Notes: generated by a model from the sequence alone, not told the origin. A DNA stretch of 48,096 bases from Microvirga roseola (GCF_020866965.1 NZ_JAJATX010000025.1:1-48096); one strand, 5' to 3'. Positions 26,929 to 36,390 are shown, numbered from the stretch's first letter. Program-made: numbers and translations.

Positions 26929-27831
26929 ATGACCAAACCCATCGGCTACATCATCAACCCCCTCGTGCGGCACAGCGCCGAACGGGACCCGGAGGCTCTC
27001 GCCAAGGCGGTCCACGATCCGCAGACCGCCATGGTGGTCCTGGCCGGCGACCTGCCGATCCTGCAGGCGGGCGAGCCCGGAACGGGGCTCCTCCCCGCCG
27101 CGATCCTCGACCGGATCACGAGCCGCCGGGAACAGGTTCTCCTCGGCACTCTCGAAGGCCGTCCCGTGGTCGCCACCCTCGCGCTGCCGGAAGCCGCCGG
27201 TCTGTTCCAGGACGATCCGGCTTTCGCGGTCGCGGACCTGCGCGCGATCGCCGTGCGCGACCTCGTGCCCCAGGAGGAGCTCGGCATCCTCGCCATGGCC
27301 AAGTCGATGCTCGACTGGCATGCCCGCCACCGCTTCTGCGCCAATTGCGGCGCGGCCACGCAGGCCGGTCAGGCCGGCTTCCGGCGCGACTGCGCGAATT
27401 GCGGCGCGCAGCATTTCCCCCGCACCGATCCGGTCGTGATCATGCTGATCGCCCACGGCGACAGGTGCCTCATGGGCCGTCAGGCGCGCTTTCCGGAAAA
27501 GATGTATTCCTGCCTCGCAGGCTTCCTGGAGCCCGGCGAAACCGTCGAGGCGGCGGTGCGGCGCGAGACCTTCGAGGAAGCCGGCATCCGCGTGGGTGCG
27601 GTCCGCTATCTCGCCTCCCAGCCCTGGCCCTTCCCCTCCTCCCTCATGATCGGCTGCATCGGCGAGGCGCTCACCGACGAGATCGCCTTCGACGGCGAGG
27701 AGCTGGAGGATGCCCGCTGGTTCACGAAGGAGGACGTCCGGCTCATGCTGGAGGGCGCGCACGAGACCTTCCAGGCTCCCGCCCGGATCGCAATTGCGAA
27801 CCACCTGCTGCGGGAGTGGGTGAAGGAGTAG
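26929..27831 (+). CDS. nudC: NAD(H)/NAD-RNA pyrophosphatase NudC
   Basis: A 300-residue Nudix hydrolase cutting NADH to NMNH and AMP and able to remove NAD caps from RNA in known homologues. A four-cysteine zinc ribbon (Cys137, Cys140, Cys155, Cys158) precedes the Nudix box GFLEPGETVEAAVRRETFEE (198-217) with its metal-binding glutamates. The SQPWPFPSS motif (230-238) separates NudC from other Nudix enzymes. Length and order are normal. It is tightly linked to the HIT gene. Confidence 0.97.
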   Translation: MTKPIGYIINPLVRHSAERDPEALAKAVHDPQTAMVVLAGDLPILQAGEPGTGLLPAAILDRITSRREQVLLGTLEGRPVVATLALPEAAGLFQDDPAFAVADLRAIAVRDLVPQEELGILAMAKSMLDWHARHRFCANCGAATQAGQAGFRRDCANCGAQHFPRTDPVVIMLIAHGDRCLMGRQARFPEKMYSCLAGFLEPGETVEAAVRRETFEEAGIRVGAVRYLASQPWPFPSSLMIGCIGEALTDEIAFDGEELEDARWFTKEDVRLMLEGAHETFQAPARIAIANHLLREWVKE

Positions 27832-27834
27832 GGA

Positions 27835-28365
27835 TCAGTGCGGGATCGGCTCGAAACGATAGACGATCTCGGCCAGCCTCTGTCCACGCACGTCGAATGA
27901 CTGCTCCGGCCCGGCTTGGCCGCCAAGGGCCTCATAGAAGCGACGGGCCGGCAGGTTGTCCTTCAGCACCCACAAGCCTGCTGAGCGGAAGCCTTGGCCG
28001 GCCAAGTGGCTGAAGACCCCAGCCATGAGCCTGCGGCCGAGCCCCTGCCGCTTGACCCTGTCCAGCAGATAGATTGCGAAAAACTCGGCCTCGGTGGCGA
28101 GCAGCTCCGCCCCTTCCGCCCGAGCTGGCCCGGCACATACGAAGCCGACGATCTCCCTACAATCCATCTCCGCGACAAGCAGCTTCGACCGGGGATCAGG
28201 CTTGGCCAGAGTGCTCCGCCACATCGACAGGCGCTCCTCGACGGACAGGCCTGCCAGCGCATCGGGAGACATGAAATCCTTGTAGGATTCCCGCCAGCCC
28301 TGGACATGGACCCTTGCGATGCCTTCCGCGTCCGACTCCAAGCCATCGCGGACGGCCACCGTCAC
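27835..28365 (-). CDS. GNAT N-acetyltransferase
   Basis: A 176-residue acetyltransferase with the GNAT fold. The acetyl-CoA site reads VKRQGLGRRLMAGVFSHL, after the beta4 strand AIYLLD. The final ALGGQ with preceding ARRFYE is the usual beta5/alpha4 end. The N-terminal part (VRDGLESDAEGIARVHVQGW) fits RimI-like enzymes. Substrate unknown. Its GTG start overlaps the pheA stop, so it is the third gene of kdsB-pheA-GNAT. Confidence 0.9.
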   Translation of the reverse strand: MTVAVRDGLESDAEGIARVHVQGWRESYKDFMSPDALAGLSVEERLSMWRSTLAKPDPRSKLLVAEMDCREIVGFVCAGPARAEGAELLATEAEFFAIYLLDRVKRQGLGRRLMAGVFSHLAGQGFRSAGLWVLKDNLPARRFYEALGGQAGPEQSFDVRGQRLAEIVYRFEPIPH

Positions 28366-29216
28366 TCCGCCGCTTCCCTGATCTTCTCCCGGAAGGGATC
28401 GGCCGGGTAGACGCCGAGGATGCGCAGCTCGCGGGAGAAGAAGTCGAGCTCCTCCAGGGCGCGCTTGAGGTTGGCATCCTCCGGGTGGCCGTCCACCTCG
28501 GCGTAGAACTGGGTCGCCAGGAATTCGCCTTCGAGCATGTAGCTCTCGAGCTTGGTCATGTTGATGCCGTTGGTCGCGAAGCCGCCCAGCGCCTTATAGA
28601 GGGCCGCGGGCAGGTTGCGGACGCGGAAGACGAAGGAGGTGACCGTCGGCCCGTTGCCGGCAGGCGCCCATTGCGGCGTCTTGGAGAGGATCACGAAGCG
28701 CGTGGTGTTGTGCGCCTCGTCCTCCACGTCCTCGGCCAGGATCTTGAGGCCGTAGATGTCGGCGGCCATGCGCGGGGCGAGGGAGGCCTTGGTCGGGTCC
28801 TTCCACTCGGACACCTCGCGGGCCGAGCCCGCCGTGTCGCCCGCCACATGCGCCTTCAGCCCGAGCTTGCGGATGATCTTGCGGCACTGGCCCAGCGCAT
28901 GGACATGGCTGTGCACGCTCTTGATGGTGCCGAGATTGGCGTCCGGGACCGCCATGAGCTGGAAATGGATCGGCAGGAAATGCTCGCCGACGATGTGGAG
29001 GCCCGAGGTCGGCAGGAGGTGGTGAATGTCGGCCACGCGCCCCGCAATCGAGTTCTCGATGGGGATCATGCCGAGCCCCGCCGTTCCCTCGTTCACGGCC
29101 GCGAACGCGTCCTCGAAGGTCGGGCACGGCAAGACCTGCCAGTCGGGGTGCACCTCCGAACAGGCGATGTGAGAGTTGGCTCCCGGCTCACCCTGAAACG
29201 AAATGATCTTGTTCAT
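28362..29216 (-). CDS. pheA: Prephenate dehydratase
   Basis: A 284-residue monofunctional enzyme converting prephenate to phenylpyruvate for phenylalanine. The catalytic domain starts [15 protein letters not shown] and contains [11 protein letters not shown] and the conserved Thr-Arg-Phe of [12 protein letters not shown]-terminal ACT domain ([19 protein letters not shown], then KLESYM) provides phenylalanine binding, so feedback inhibition is expected. There is no chorismate mutase domain, unlike the enteric PheA. The ATG at 29216 overlaps the kdsB stop by ATGA. Confidence 0.96.
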   Translation of the reverse strand: MNKIISFQGEPGANSHIACSEVHPDWQVLPCPTFEDAFAAVNEGTAGLGMIPIENSIAGRVADIHHLLPTSGLHIVGEHFLPIHFQLMAVPDANLGTIKSVHSHVHALGQCRKIIRKLGLKAHVAGDTAGSAREVSEWKDPTKASLAPRMAADIYGLKILAEDVEDEAHNTTRFVILSKTPQWAPAGNGPTVTSFVFRVRNLPAALYKALGGFATNGINMTKLESYMLEGEFLATQFYAEVDGHPEDANLKRALEELDFFSRELRILGVYPADPFREKIREAAE

Positions 29217-29956
29217 GGCTTCCTCCGAGCCGCGATGATCTCGCGCGCCCTTTCCAGATCGTGAGGGGTGTCGACGCCGAGCGGCACATCGTCGACGACG
29301 ACGGCGTCGATCCGCATGCCGGCCTCCAGCGCCCGCAGCTGCTCCAGCTTCTCGCGGGTTTCCAGGACCGAGGCCGGAAGCCCGACGCAACGCTGCAAAG
29401 CTTTGCGGCGGTAGGCGTAGAGACCGATGTGATGATAGAGCGGCCCGTCCCCGTAGGGCGCGGTCGCGCGGGTGAAGTAGAGGGCGCGGAACCGTCCCGG
29501 GGAGACAGGGCTCCCGACCATCTTGACCACGTTGGGGTTCGTCCTCTCCTCCTCCCGCTCGATCAAGGCCACGAGGGTCGCAAGATCGACGGAAGCGTCG
29601 GCAAGGGGAGCCACGGAGGCGGCGATGACCGCCGGGTCGATGGTGGGAAGATCCCCCTGGACGTTCACGACCACGTCGTGCCGCCCCTCCGGGTCGAGCT
29701 TTTCCACAGCCTCGAAGATGCGGTCGGAGCCGGAGGCGTGGTCGGATCGGGTCATGACCGCCTGACCTCCGACCTTTGTCACGGCCTCGGCGATCTCGGG
29801 CGCGTCGGTGGTGACCGCCACCGGGCCGATTCCGGCCTCGACCGACCGGCGCCAGACATGGACGATCATGGGCTCGCCCGCGATGTCGGCCAGGGGCTTG
29901 TTGGGCAGGCGGGTCGCGGCGAGGCGGGCGGGGATCAGGACGAGCGGGTCGGACAT
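29213..29956 (-). CDS. kdsB: 3-deoxy-manno-octulosonate cytidylyltransferase
   Basis: A 247-residue enzyme that activates Kdo as CMP-Kdo for the lipopolysaccharide core. It begins [20 protein letters not shown], the nucleotide-binding loop of the family, with VTTDAPEI, the DHASGSDRI motif, [13 protein letters not shown] and the metal-binding [10 protein letters not shown] near the end. The ATG at 29956 gives the length of known KdsB; the frame stays open to 30013. Its pairing with pheA is common in this bacterial group. Confidence 0.96.
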   Translation of the reverse strand: MSDPLVLIPARLAATRLPNKPLADIAGEPMIVHVWRRSVEAGIGPVAVTTDAPEIAEAVTKVGGQAVMTRSDHASGSDRIFEAVEKLDPEGRHDVVVNVQGDLPTIDPAVIAASVAPLADASVDLATLVALIEREEERTNPNVVKMVGSPVSPGRFRALYFTRATAPYGDGPLYHHIGLYAYRRKALQRCVGLPASVLETREKLEQLRALEAGMRIDAVVVDDVPLGVDTPHDLERAREIIAARRKP

Positions 29957-30224
29957 GGGGATCTTTGCAGAGGAGGCTTGCGCGTCCTTAGCAAGGCGGG
30001 CCTCGTTTGTCATGGCCCGCGGGAGAGCCGCGCCCGAGGAGAATAGGCCTGTCGTTGGCCTTTTATCCGCCCCACTGCGACCATGAGACTGACGAAAAGC
30101 CCTTAGACCCCATTGTCAAAACCCCATCTCTACGGCTAAGCAACGCGCGGTCGCGGGCACCCTGCCTGCGAATGAGTTCCGTTGCGCTGATTTCGCCGGT
30201 GTCGAGGCGAGGAGAGCCTAATCC

Positions 30225-30875
30225 ATGAATATCGAGACCAATAAGATCGCGGGCGCCGTTTTCGGTACGCTTCTCTTCGTGGTCGGCATCAACGTCATCG
30301 CCGGCGGGCTGTTCTCGCCGGAGACGCCCGCGGTCCCGGGCTACGATCTCCCGGCTCCCGAGGAAGCCGCTGCAGGCGCAGGCGCCCCGGCCGTTCAGGA
30401 GGAGCCGCTTCCCGTGCTCCTCGCCAGCGCCGATATCGCCAAGGGCCAGGCCTCGGCCAAGAAGTGCGCCTCCTGCCACACCTTCGAGGAGGGCGGCGCG
30501 AACAAGGTCGGCCCGAACCTCCACGGCATCGTCGGACGTCCTCTCGCCGCGCATCCCGGCTTCAACTACTCGGCAGCGCTCAAGGAGAAGGGCGGCGAGT
30601 GGACCTATGAGGCGCTGTTCGAGTTCATCCATACCCCCAAGACCTGGGCTCCCGGCACCATCATGGCCTTCGCCGGCATCGGCCAGGCCAAGGAGCGGGC
30701 GGATCTGATCGCCTATCTGAAGTCGATCTCCCCCAATGCTCCTCCGCTTCCTGAGGCCGCCGCCGCTGCTCCGGCCGACGCCGCCGCTCCCGCGGCTCCT
30801 GCCACTGCCGGAGCTCCTGCTGCTCCCGCCGCCCCGGCGGCCCCTGTGGCTCCCGCGGCCCCTGTGGCCCAGTAA
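30225..30875 (+). CDS. Membrane-anchored cytochrome c (CycM-like) with Ala/Pro-rich tail
   Basis: A 216-residue class I cytochrome c. A single uncleaved N-terminal helix (about 8-28) should anchor it in the inner membrane, followed by an acidic/Ala linker. Haem attaches at CASCH (Cys81, Cys84, His85); the distal ligand is probably Met148 in GTIMAF. NKVGPNLHGIVGR and FNYSAALKEKG are the standard class I strands. After residue 172 comes a tail of about 45 residues made almost only of Ala, Pro and a few Gly and Val, likely extended. CycM-type proteins pass electrons from the bc1 complex to an oxidase. A strong terminator follows. Confidence 0.94.
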   Translation: MNIETNKIAGAVFGTLLFVVGINVIAGGLFSPETPAVPGYDLPAPEEAAAGAGAPAVQEEPLPVLLASADIAKGQASAKKCASCHTFEEGGANKVGPNLHGIVGRPLAAHPGFNYSAALKEKGGEWTYEALFEFIHTPKTWAPGTIMAFAGIGQAKERADLIAYLKSISPNAPPLPEAAAAAPADAAAPAAPATAGAPAAPAAPAAPVAPAAPVAQ

Positions 30876-30900
30876 CGCGCACCGAACTCTCGTATTCGTG

Positions 30901-30931
30901 AAGCCGGGCTGAAAGGCCCGGCTTTTTGTTT
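30901..30931 (+). terminator. Intrinsic terminator after the cytochrome c gene
   Basis: AAGCCGGGC (30901-30909) pairs with GCCCGGCTT (30916-30924) around TGAAAG and is followed by TTTGTTTT. It isolates the cytochrome gene from the importer operon that begins 90 bases later. Confidence 0.9.
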
Positions 30932-31013
30932 TGCCCCGTCTCCCTTGCGCTCGTCCCTCGATGGACAAAAATGTAGCTGACGAGAAACAGCCCTCGTCCC
31001 CGGGAGATTGTGT

Positions 31014-32855
31014 GTGATCCGTACCCTGTTGCTGAGCGTCCTGGCCGCTGGTCTTGCCTTTACCCCCCTCTCGGCTCAGGAAACGTTGTGGCGGCACGGC
31101 TCGGCGCTTCTGGGCGAGCCGAAATACGCCCCGGGCTTCAAGCATTTCGATTATGTGAACCCCAACGCCCCCAAGGGCGGGCTGGTGCGCCTCGGGGCGC
31201 AGGGCACTTTCGACAGCTTCAACATCGTCGTCGCCGGCGTGAAGGGCGCCCCCGAACAGGGCCTCGGGCTCATCTACGAGACCCTGACCACGCCCTCGGC
31301 GGACGAGACGAACACATCCTACGGGCTCCTGGCCGAATCCTTCTCCTATCCGGAGGATTATTCCTCCGTCACCTTCCGCCTGCGCCCGGAGGCCCGCTGG
31401 CACGACGGCCGGCCGGTCACGGCGGAGGACGTGATCTATTCCTTCGAGACCCTGAAGAAGCACAGCCCGACTTACGCCTTCTACGCCAACGTGGCGAAGG
31501 CGGAGAAGGTGGGCGAGCGCGAGGTGAAGTTCACCTTCAACGAGACCGGCAACCGCGAACTGCCGCAGATCATGGGCCAGCTGATCGTCCTGCCGAAGCA
31601 CTGGTGGGAGGGCACGGGCCCGGGCGGCCGCAAGCGCGACGTGACCCAGACGACCCTTGAGCCGCCGCTGGGATCCGGCCCCTATCGCCTCAAGAGCTTC
31701 GATGCGGGCCGCAGCGCCACCTATGAGCGCGTGCCCGACTATTGGGGCAAGGATCTCAACGTGAATGTCGGCCAGTACAATTTCGACGAGATCCGCAACG
31801 AGTACTACCGCGACGCGACGGTGCTGCTGGAGGCCTTCAAGGGCGACCGCATCGACTTCCGGTCGGAGAACAGCGCCCGCAACTGGGCGACGGGCTACGA
31901 TTTCCCGGCCCGGCAGCAGGGACGCGTGGTGCTGGAGGAGTTTCCCGTCCGCGCCAGCGGCAGGATGCAAGCCTTCGTGCTCAACCTCAGGCGCGACAAG
32001 TTCAAGGACGAGCGCGTGCGCCGGGCCTTCAACCTCGCCTTCCCCTTCGAGGAGCTCAAGAGAACGCTGTTCTACGGCCTCTACGAGCGCCCCTCGAGCT
32101 ATTTCTACGGGCTCGACCTCGCCTCCTCCGGCCTGCCCGAAGGGCACGAGCTGGAGATCCTCGAATCCCTGCGCGACAAGATTCCGCCGGAGGTCTTCAC
32201 GACGCCCTACAAGAACCCGGTCAACGACTCGCCCGAAGCGATCCGCCGCAACCTGCGCGAGGCCGACCGGCTGCTCAAGGAAGCCGGCTGGGAGATCAAG
32301 AACGGCCGCCGCGTGAATGCGAAAGGCGAGGTCCTGAGCGCAGAACTGCTTGGCAACAGCCCCAACGACGAGCGCGTCTTCCTGCCCTATGCCGAGGCTC
32401 TCAAGCGTCTCGGGATCGATGCGACCGTGCGAACCGTGGACGAAGTCCAGTACGTCAACCGCACCCGATCCTTCGATTTCGACATCACCACCGGTCTCTG
32501 GGCCCAATCGTCCTCGCCGGGCAACGAGCAGCGCGAATACTGGGGCTCGCAGGCGGCGAACCGCGAAGGCTCGCAGAACCTCGCGGGCATTTCGGATCCG
32601 GCCATCGACGCCCTGATCGAGATGGTGATCTTCGCGAAGAACCGCGAAGAGCTGGTGGCGGCCACGAAAGCTCTCGATCGCGTTCTGCTGGCGCATGACT
32701 ATGTCGTTCCGCAATGGACGAGTCTGAAGCAGCGCACCGCGCGCTGGGACCGCTTCAGCCATCCGGAGAACATGCCGCGTTATGGCGCAGCCGCCTTCCC
32801 CAGCATCTGGTGGTATGACGAGGCCAAAGCCGCCAAGACGGGAGCGCCGCGATGA
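31014..32855 (+). CDS. ABC transporter periplasmic binding protein, family 5 (YejA-like), first copy
   Basis: A 613-residue solute-binding protein of the peptide/nickel family. A Sec signal peptide ends near SAQE (about residue 22). The mature part shows family landmarks: KHFDYVNPNAPKGG, FRLRPEARWHDGRPVTAEDV, a GSGPYRLKSFD strand and NVGQYNFDEIRNEYYRD. Length and the APKGG start fit the YejA branch that binds microcin C or oligopeptides. The GTG at 31014 has GGGAG seven bases upstream and is preferred over the TTG at 31008. It overlaps the second binding-protein gene by ATGA. Confidence 0.93.
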   Translation: MIRTLLLSVLAAGLAFTPLSAQETLWRHGSALLGEPKYAPGFKHFDYVNPNAPKGGLVRLGAQGTFDSFNIVVAGVKGAPEQGLGLIYETLTTPSADETNTSYGLLAESFSYPEDYSSVTFRLRPEARWHDGRPVTAEDVIYSFETLKKHSPTYAFYANVAKAEKVGEREVKFTFNETGNRELPQIMGQLIVLPKHWWEGTGPGGRKRDVTQTTLEPPLGSGPYRLKSFDAGRSATYERVPDYWGKDLNVNVGQYNFDEIRNEYYRDATVLLEAFKGDRIDFRSENSARNWATGYDFPARQQGRVVLEEFPVRASGRMQAFVLNLRRDKFKDERVRRAFNLAFPFEELKRTLFYGLYERPSSYFYGLDLASSGLPEGHELEILESLRDKIPPEVFTTPYKNPVNDSPEAIRRNLREADRLLKEAGWEIKNGRRVNAKGEVLSAELLGNSPNDERVFLPYAEALKRLGIDATVRTVDEVQYVNRTRSFDFDITTGLWAQSSSPGNEQREYWGSQAANREGSQNLAGISDPAIDALIEMVIFAKNREELVAATKALDRVLLAHDYVVPQWTSLKQRTARWDRFSHPENMPRYGAAAFPSIWWYDEAKAAKTGAPR

Positions 32856-34717
32856 ATGTGTTCAGCCGCAGAAGTCTGCTCAAGAGCGGGGCCGCAACTG
32901 CGGCCCTGTCCTTTATGCCGAAATTCGCTTTCGCGCAGGAGAACGGCGGACCTGAGACCCATGGTCTCTCAAGCTTCGGGGACCTGAAATACGGCCCCGA
33001 CTTCAAGCATTTCGACTATGTGAATCCCGCAGCGCCCAAGGGCGGCCTGCTTTCGATCCAGATCAGGCAGGCGTCCGGCAACCAGAACTTCGACACCTTC
33101 AACACCCTCAACATCTTCGTGCTGCAGGGCGACGGCGCCGCCGGCATGGGCAGCACCTTCGACACGCTGATGGCGGGCTCCGGCGACGAGCCGGATGCGC
33201 TCTACGGGCTTGTGGCCAAGTCGGTGCGGATCTCGGACGACAAGCTCACCTATCGGTTCGTCCTTCGCCCCGAGGCCCGCTTCCACGACGGCTCGCCTGT
33301 CACGGCGAAGGATGCGGCCTTTTCCCTGAACATCCTGAAGACGAAGGGGCACCCGGTCTTCCGTTCCATCCTCACGCAGATGGTCGCGGCGGAAGCGGAA
33401 GCTGACGATGTGCTGCGCGTGCAGCTCTCGCCCGAGCGCAGCCGCGACCTGCATCTGGTGATCGCCGGCATGCCGATCTTCTCCGAGCGCTGGTGGCGGG
33501 GCCGCGACTTCGAGGCTTCGACATTGGAAGCGCCCCTCGGCTCCGGCCCCTACAAGGTCGGCTCCTTCGAGCAGGGACGCTTCATCGAGTTCGAGCGCGT
33601 GCCCGATTACTGGGCCAAGGACCTGCCCGTGAATGTGGGCCAGAACAATTTCGACCGCGTCCGCTACGAGTATTTCCGCGACCGCACCGTTGCCTTCGAG
33701 GCTTTCAAGAACGGGACGCTCAACTTCAACGAGGAATACACCTCGCGGATCTGGGCGACGGGATACGATTTTCCCGCCGTGAAGGACGGACGCGTGAAGC
33801 GGGAGGAGATCCCCGACGACACGCCCGCGCCCATCCAGGGCTGGTATTTCAACACCCGCAGGGATTCGTTCAAGGATCAGCGCATCCGCGAGGCCATCGG
33901 GCTCGCCTTCGACTTCGAGTGGACGAACGCAAACATCATGTACGGCGCCTACAAGCGCCTGACATCGTATTTCGAGAACTCGGACATGAAGGCGGTGGGC
34001 AAGCCCTCGGCGGAGGAGCTCGCCCTGCTGGAACCGTTCCGGGACACATTGCCCACCGCGGCCTTCGGCGAGCCCGTCATGCCGCCAGTTTCCGACGGGT
34101 CCGGCCAGGACCGGCAATTGCTGCGCCGGGCGAACACTCTCCTGCGGGAGGCCGGCTGCAAGCTCGAGGGCAGCGTCTTGAGGCTGCCGAACGGGCAGCC
34201 CTTCACCATCGAGTTCCTCGATTCCTCATCCTTTCTGCAGCCTCACACCCAGCCATTCCAGGCCAACCTGAAGCGTCTCGGGATCGAGACCCGCTCGCGC
34301 ATCGTGGATGCGGCCCAGTATCAGCGGCGCCTGGACGAATACGATTTCGACATGACGAGCCGGGCCCTAGTCGGCGCCACGACGCCGGGCGACAGCCTGC
34401 GCGTGGTCTATGGCTCGCAGGCCGCCAAGACGAACGGAACGCGCAACATTGCGGGCATCAGCCATCCCGCCATCGATGCGCTCATCGAGCGGATCGGCAA
34501 CGCCAAGTCGCGCGAGGAGCTGAACATCACGTGCCGGGCCCTGGACCGGGTGCTCCGGGCGGGCCATTATTGGGTTCCCATGTGGTTCAAGGCCACGGAC
34601 TGGATTGCCTATTGGGACCAGTTCTCCAGGCCCGAGAGGAAGCCCCGCTTCGGCTCGGGCGCGCCGGGAACCTGGTGGTACGATGCCGAGAAGGCGAAGC
34701 GAATCGGGCGAGGCTGA
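32852..34717 (+). CDS. ABC transporter periplasmic binding protein, family 5 (YejA-like), second copy
   Basis: A 621-residue paralogue of the preceding protein (shared KHFDYVNP-x-APKGG, LGSGPYKVGSF, RVPDYWAKDLPVNVGQ). Unlike the first copy it has a twin-arginine type signal (SRRSLLKSGAATAALSFMP), suggesting export of the folded protein by Tat. The two copies probably arose by duplication and may bring different substrates to one permease. It overlaps the gene before it and is followed after three bases by the DUF4260 gene. Confidence 0.93.
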   Translation: MNVFSRRSLLKSGAATAALSFMPKFAFAQENGGPETHGLSSFGDLKYGPDFKHFDYVNPAAPKGGLLSIQIRQASGNQNFDTFNTLNIFVLQGDGAAGMGSTFDTLMAGSGDEPDALYGLVAKSVRISDDKLTYRFVLRPEARFHDGSPVTAKDAAFSLNILKTKGHPVFRSILTQMVAAEAEADDVLRVQLSPERSRDLHLVIAGMPIFSERWWRGRDFEASTLEAPLGSGPYKVGSFEQGRFIEFERVPDYWAKDLPVNVGQNNFDRVRYEYFRDRTVAFEAFKNGTLNFNEEYTSRIWATGYDFPAVKDGRVKREEIPDDTPAPIQGWYFNTRRDSFKDQRIREAIGLAFDFEWTNANIMYGAYKRLTSYFENSDMKAVGKPSAEELALLEPFRDTLPTAAFGEPVMPPVSDGSGQDRQLLRRANTLLREAGCKLEGSVLRLPNGQPFTIEFLDSSSFLQPHTQPFQANLKRLGIETRSRIVDAAQYQRRLDEYDFDMTSRALVGATTPGDSLRVVYGSQAAKTNGTRNIAGISHPAIDALIERIGNAKSREELNITCRALDRVLRAGHYWVPMWFKATDWIAYWDQFSRPERKPRFGSGAPGTWWYDAEKAKRIGRG

Positions 34718-34720
34718 CAT

Positions 34721-35125
34721 TTGGACGGACTTCTAAGAATACCGGCTGTCGCGGGTGCGCCCCGCCTTCTCCTGCGCCTGGAGGGGGCAGCCCTGCTGGC
34801 TCTCGCAACAGCAGGCTTTGCCCTCACGGGCCTGTCCTGGTGGCTTTATGCCCTGCTGTTCTTCCTGCCCGACCTGAGCTTTGCCGCCTACATGGCTGGC
34901 CCCCGGCCCGGAGCCGCGGTCTATAATGCCTTGCACTCCACCATCGGGCCGGCCGTCCTGGCAGGTGTTGGACTGCTCCTGAACAGTCCTATGTTCCTAG
35001 GACTGGCCGCGATCTGGGCGGCTCATATCGGGTTCGACCGCATGCTGGGATACGGATTGAAATACGCCTCCGCCTTTGGCGACACCCATCTCGGCCGCAT
35101 CGGCCGCGCATCAGCGGGCGCTTGA
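34721..35125 (+). CDS. DUF4260 family membrane protein
   Basis: A 134-residue protein with about four hydrophobic helices. The motif LFFLPDLSFAAYMAGPRPGA followed by YNALHSTIGP is the DUF4260 hallmark, and the end (AHIGFDRMLGYGLKY, FGDTHLGRIG) also fits. The function is unknown. The start is TTG at 34721, with GAGG about seven bases before it. It lies inside an importer operon, overlapping the yejB start (TGATG), where it is not an ordinary component; it may be a passenger gene or a membrane partner of the transporter. Confidence 0.85.
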   Translation: MDGLLRIPAVAGAPRLLLRLEGAALLALATAGFALTGLSWWLYALLFFLPDLSFAAYMAGPRPGAAVYNALHSTIGPAVLAGVGLLLNSPMFLGLAAIWAAHIGFDRMLGYGLKYASAFGDTHLGRIGRASAGA

Positions 35126-36243
35126 TGCTGGCTTACATCGCGCGCCGCCTCCTGCTCATGATCCCGACGATTCTGGGGATCATGCTCATCTCCTTCGTCA
35201 TCATCCAGTTCGCCCCCGGCGGCCCCGTCGAGCGCATCATCGCGCAGCTCCAGGGACAGGATACCGGCGCGACCTCGCGCATTTCGGGCGGGGGCGGCGA
35301 CTTTTCGGGCGGAGGACAGGGCCAGCCCGGCGGTGGCGGCGGAGCCGACGCCACATCCTCCCGCTATCGCGGCGCGCAGGGGCTCGACCCGCAATTCATC
35401 CAGCAGCTCGAGACGCAGTTCGGCTTCGACAGGCCCGCCCACGAGCGCTTCCTCAAGATGATCTGGGACTACGCGCGCTTCGATTTCGGCAAGAGCTACT
35501 TTCGCGACATCTCGGTGCTGGAGCTGATCCAGGAGAAACTTCCCGTCTCGATCAGCTTAGGGTTGTGGATGACGCTCCTCTCCTACGCCATCTCGGTGCC
35601 GCTCGGCATCAGGAAGGCGGTGAGGGACGGCTCCTCCTTCGACACCTGGACTTCGGCCGTGGTCATCATCGGCTATGCGATCCCGGGCTTTCTCTTCGCG
35701 ATCCTGCTGATCGTGCTGTTCGCCGGCGGATCCTTCTGGCAGTTCTTCCCCCTGCGGGGACTGACCTCCGACAACTGGGAGCAGTTGTCGCTCTTCGGCA
35801 AGATCGTCGATTATTTCTGGCATCTGGCCCTGCCGATCACGGCCATGGCGCTCGGGGCCTTCGCCACCTCGACGCTGCTCACGAAGAACTCCTTCCTCGA
35901 CGAGATCCGCAAGCAATACGTGATCACCGCACGCATGAAGGGGCTCTCCGAGGGCCAGGTTCTCTACGGCCATGTCTTCCGCAATGCAATGCTGATCGTG
36001 GTCGCCGGATTTCCCGGAGCCTTCATCGGCGCGTTCTTCGCGGGCTCGCTCCTGATCGAGACGATCTTTTCGCTCGACGGCCTCGGCCTTCTCTCCTTCG
36101 AGTCGATCGTGAACCGCGACTATCCCGTGGTCTTCGCCAATCTCTACATCTTTTCGCTCCTCGGGCTCGTGGTGAACTTGGTCTCCGATCTCACCTATAC
36201 CTGGATCGATCCGCGGATTGATTTCGAAACGCGGGAGGCATGA
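35125..36243 (+). CDS. yejB: ABC transporter permease (YejB-like)
   Basis: A 372-residue inner-membrane permease with six helices. The first is at the very N-terminus (AYIARRLLLMIPTILGIML). The long periplasmic segment after it contains a glycine-rich loop (about residues 54-78), seen in alphaproteobacterial YejB but longer than in DppB. The cytoplasmic EAA loop reads RKQYVITARMKGLSEGQVLYGHVFRNA, broken by charges, which docks on the ATPase. The C-terminal helices end YTWIDPRIDFE. The ATG at 35125 overlaps the previous stop. A repeat separates it from the partner permease gene. Confidence 0.95.
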   Translation: MLAYIARRLLLMIPTILGIMLISFVIIQFAPGGPVERIIAQLQGQDTGATSRISGGGGDFSGGGQGQPGGGGGADATSSRYRGAQGLDPQFIQQLETQFGFDRPAHERFLKMIWDYARFDFGKSYFRDISVLELIQEKLPVSISLGLWMTLLSYAISVPLGIRKAVRDGSSFDTWTSAVVIIGYAIPGFLFAILLIVLFAGGSFWQFFPLRGLTSDNWEQLSLFGKIVDYFWHLALPITAMALGAFATSTLLTKNSFLDEIRKQYVITARMKGLSEGQVLYGHVFRNAMLIVVAGFPGAFIGAFFAGSLLIETIFSLDGLGLLSFESIVNRDYPVVFANLYIFSLLGLVVNLVSDLTYTWIDPRIDFETREA

Positions 36244-36390
36244 GATGAGCGCTCAGGCACACTTCAATGTCATTCCCGGCCGGAGCGCAGCGGGGGGGAA
36301 GGGAATCCACCATCACGTCCACCGCGATGGATCCCCTTTCCTCGCCTTCGGCTCGCCGGGGATGACAGGCGTCAGGGGGGCGTGAGATGA
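36241..36390 (+). repeat. Palindromic repeat inserted between yejB and yejE, flanked by 8-bp direct repeats
   Basis: The element (36268-36367) begins TGTCATTCCCGGC and ends GCCGGGGATGACA, a near-perfect terminal inversion, and matches the repeat at 26306-26450. TGAGATGA occurs on both sides (36241-36248 and 36383-36390). The first copy holds the yejB stop and a potential ATG; the second holds the yejE start region. A short open frame (36245-36384) starts at the first ATG and crosses the element. Direct flanks suggest insertion with target duplication, though TGAGATGA is also a natural stop-start junction. Confidence 0.75.

Noticed and set aside
36245..36384. Short frame starting just after the yejB stop and crossing the repeat
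   Set aside because: It is encoded almost wholly by a dispersed palindrome; probably the former yejE start context, not a gene.
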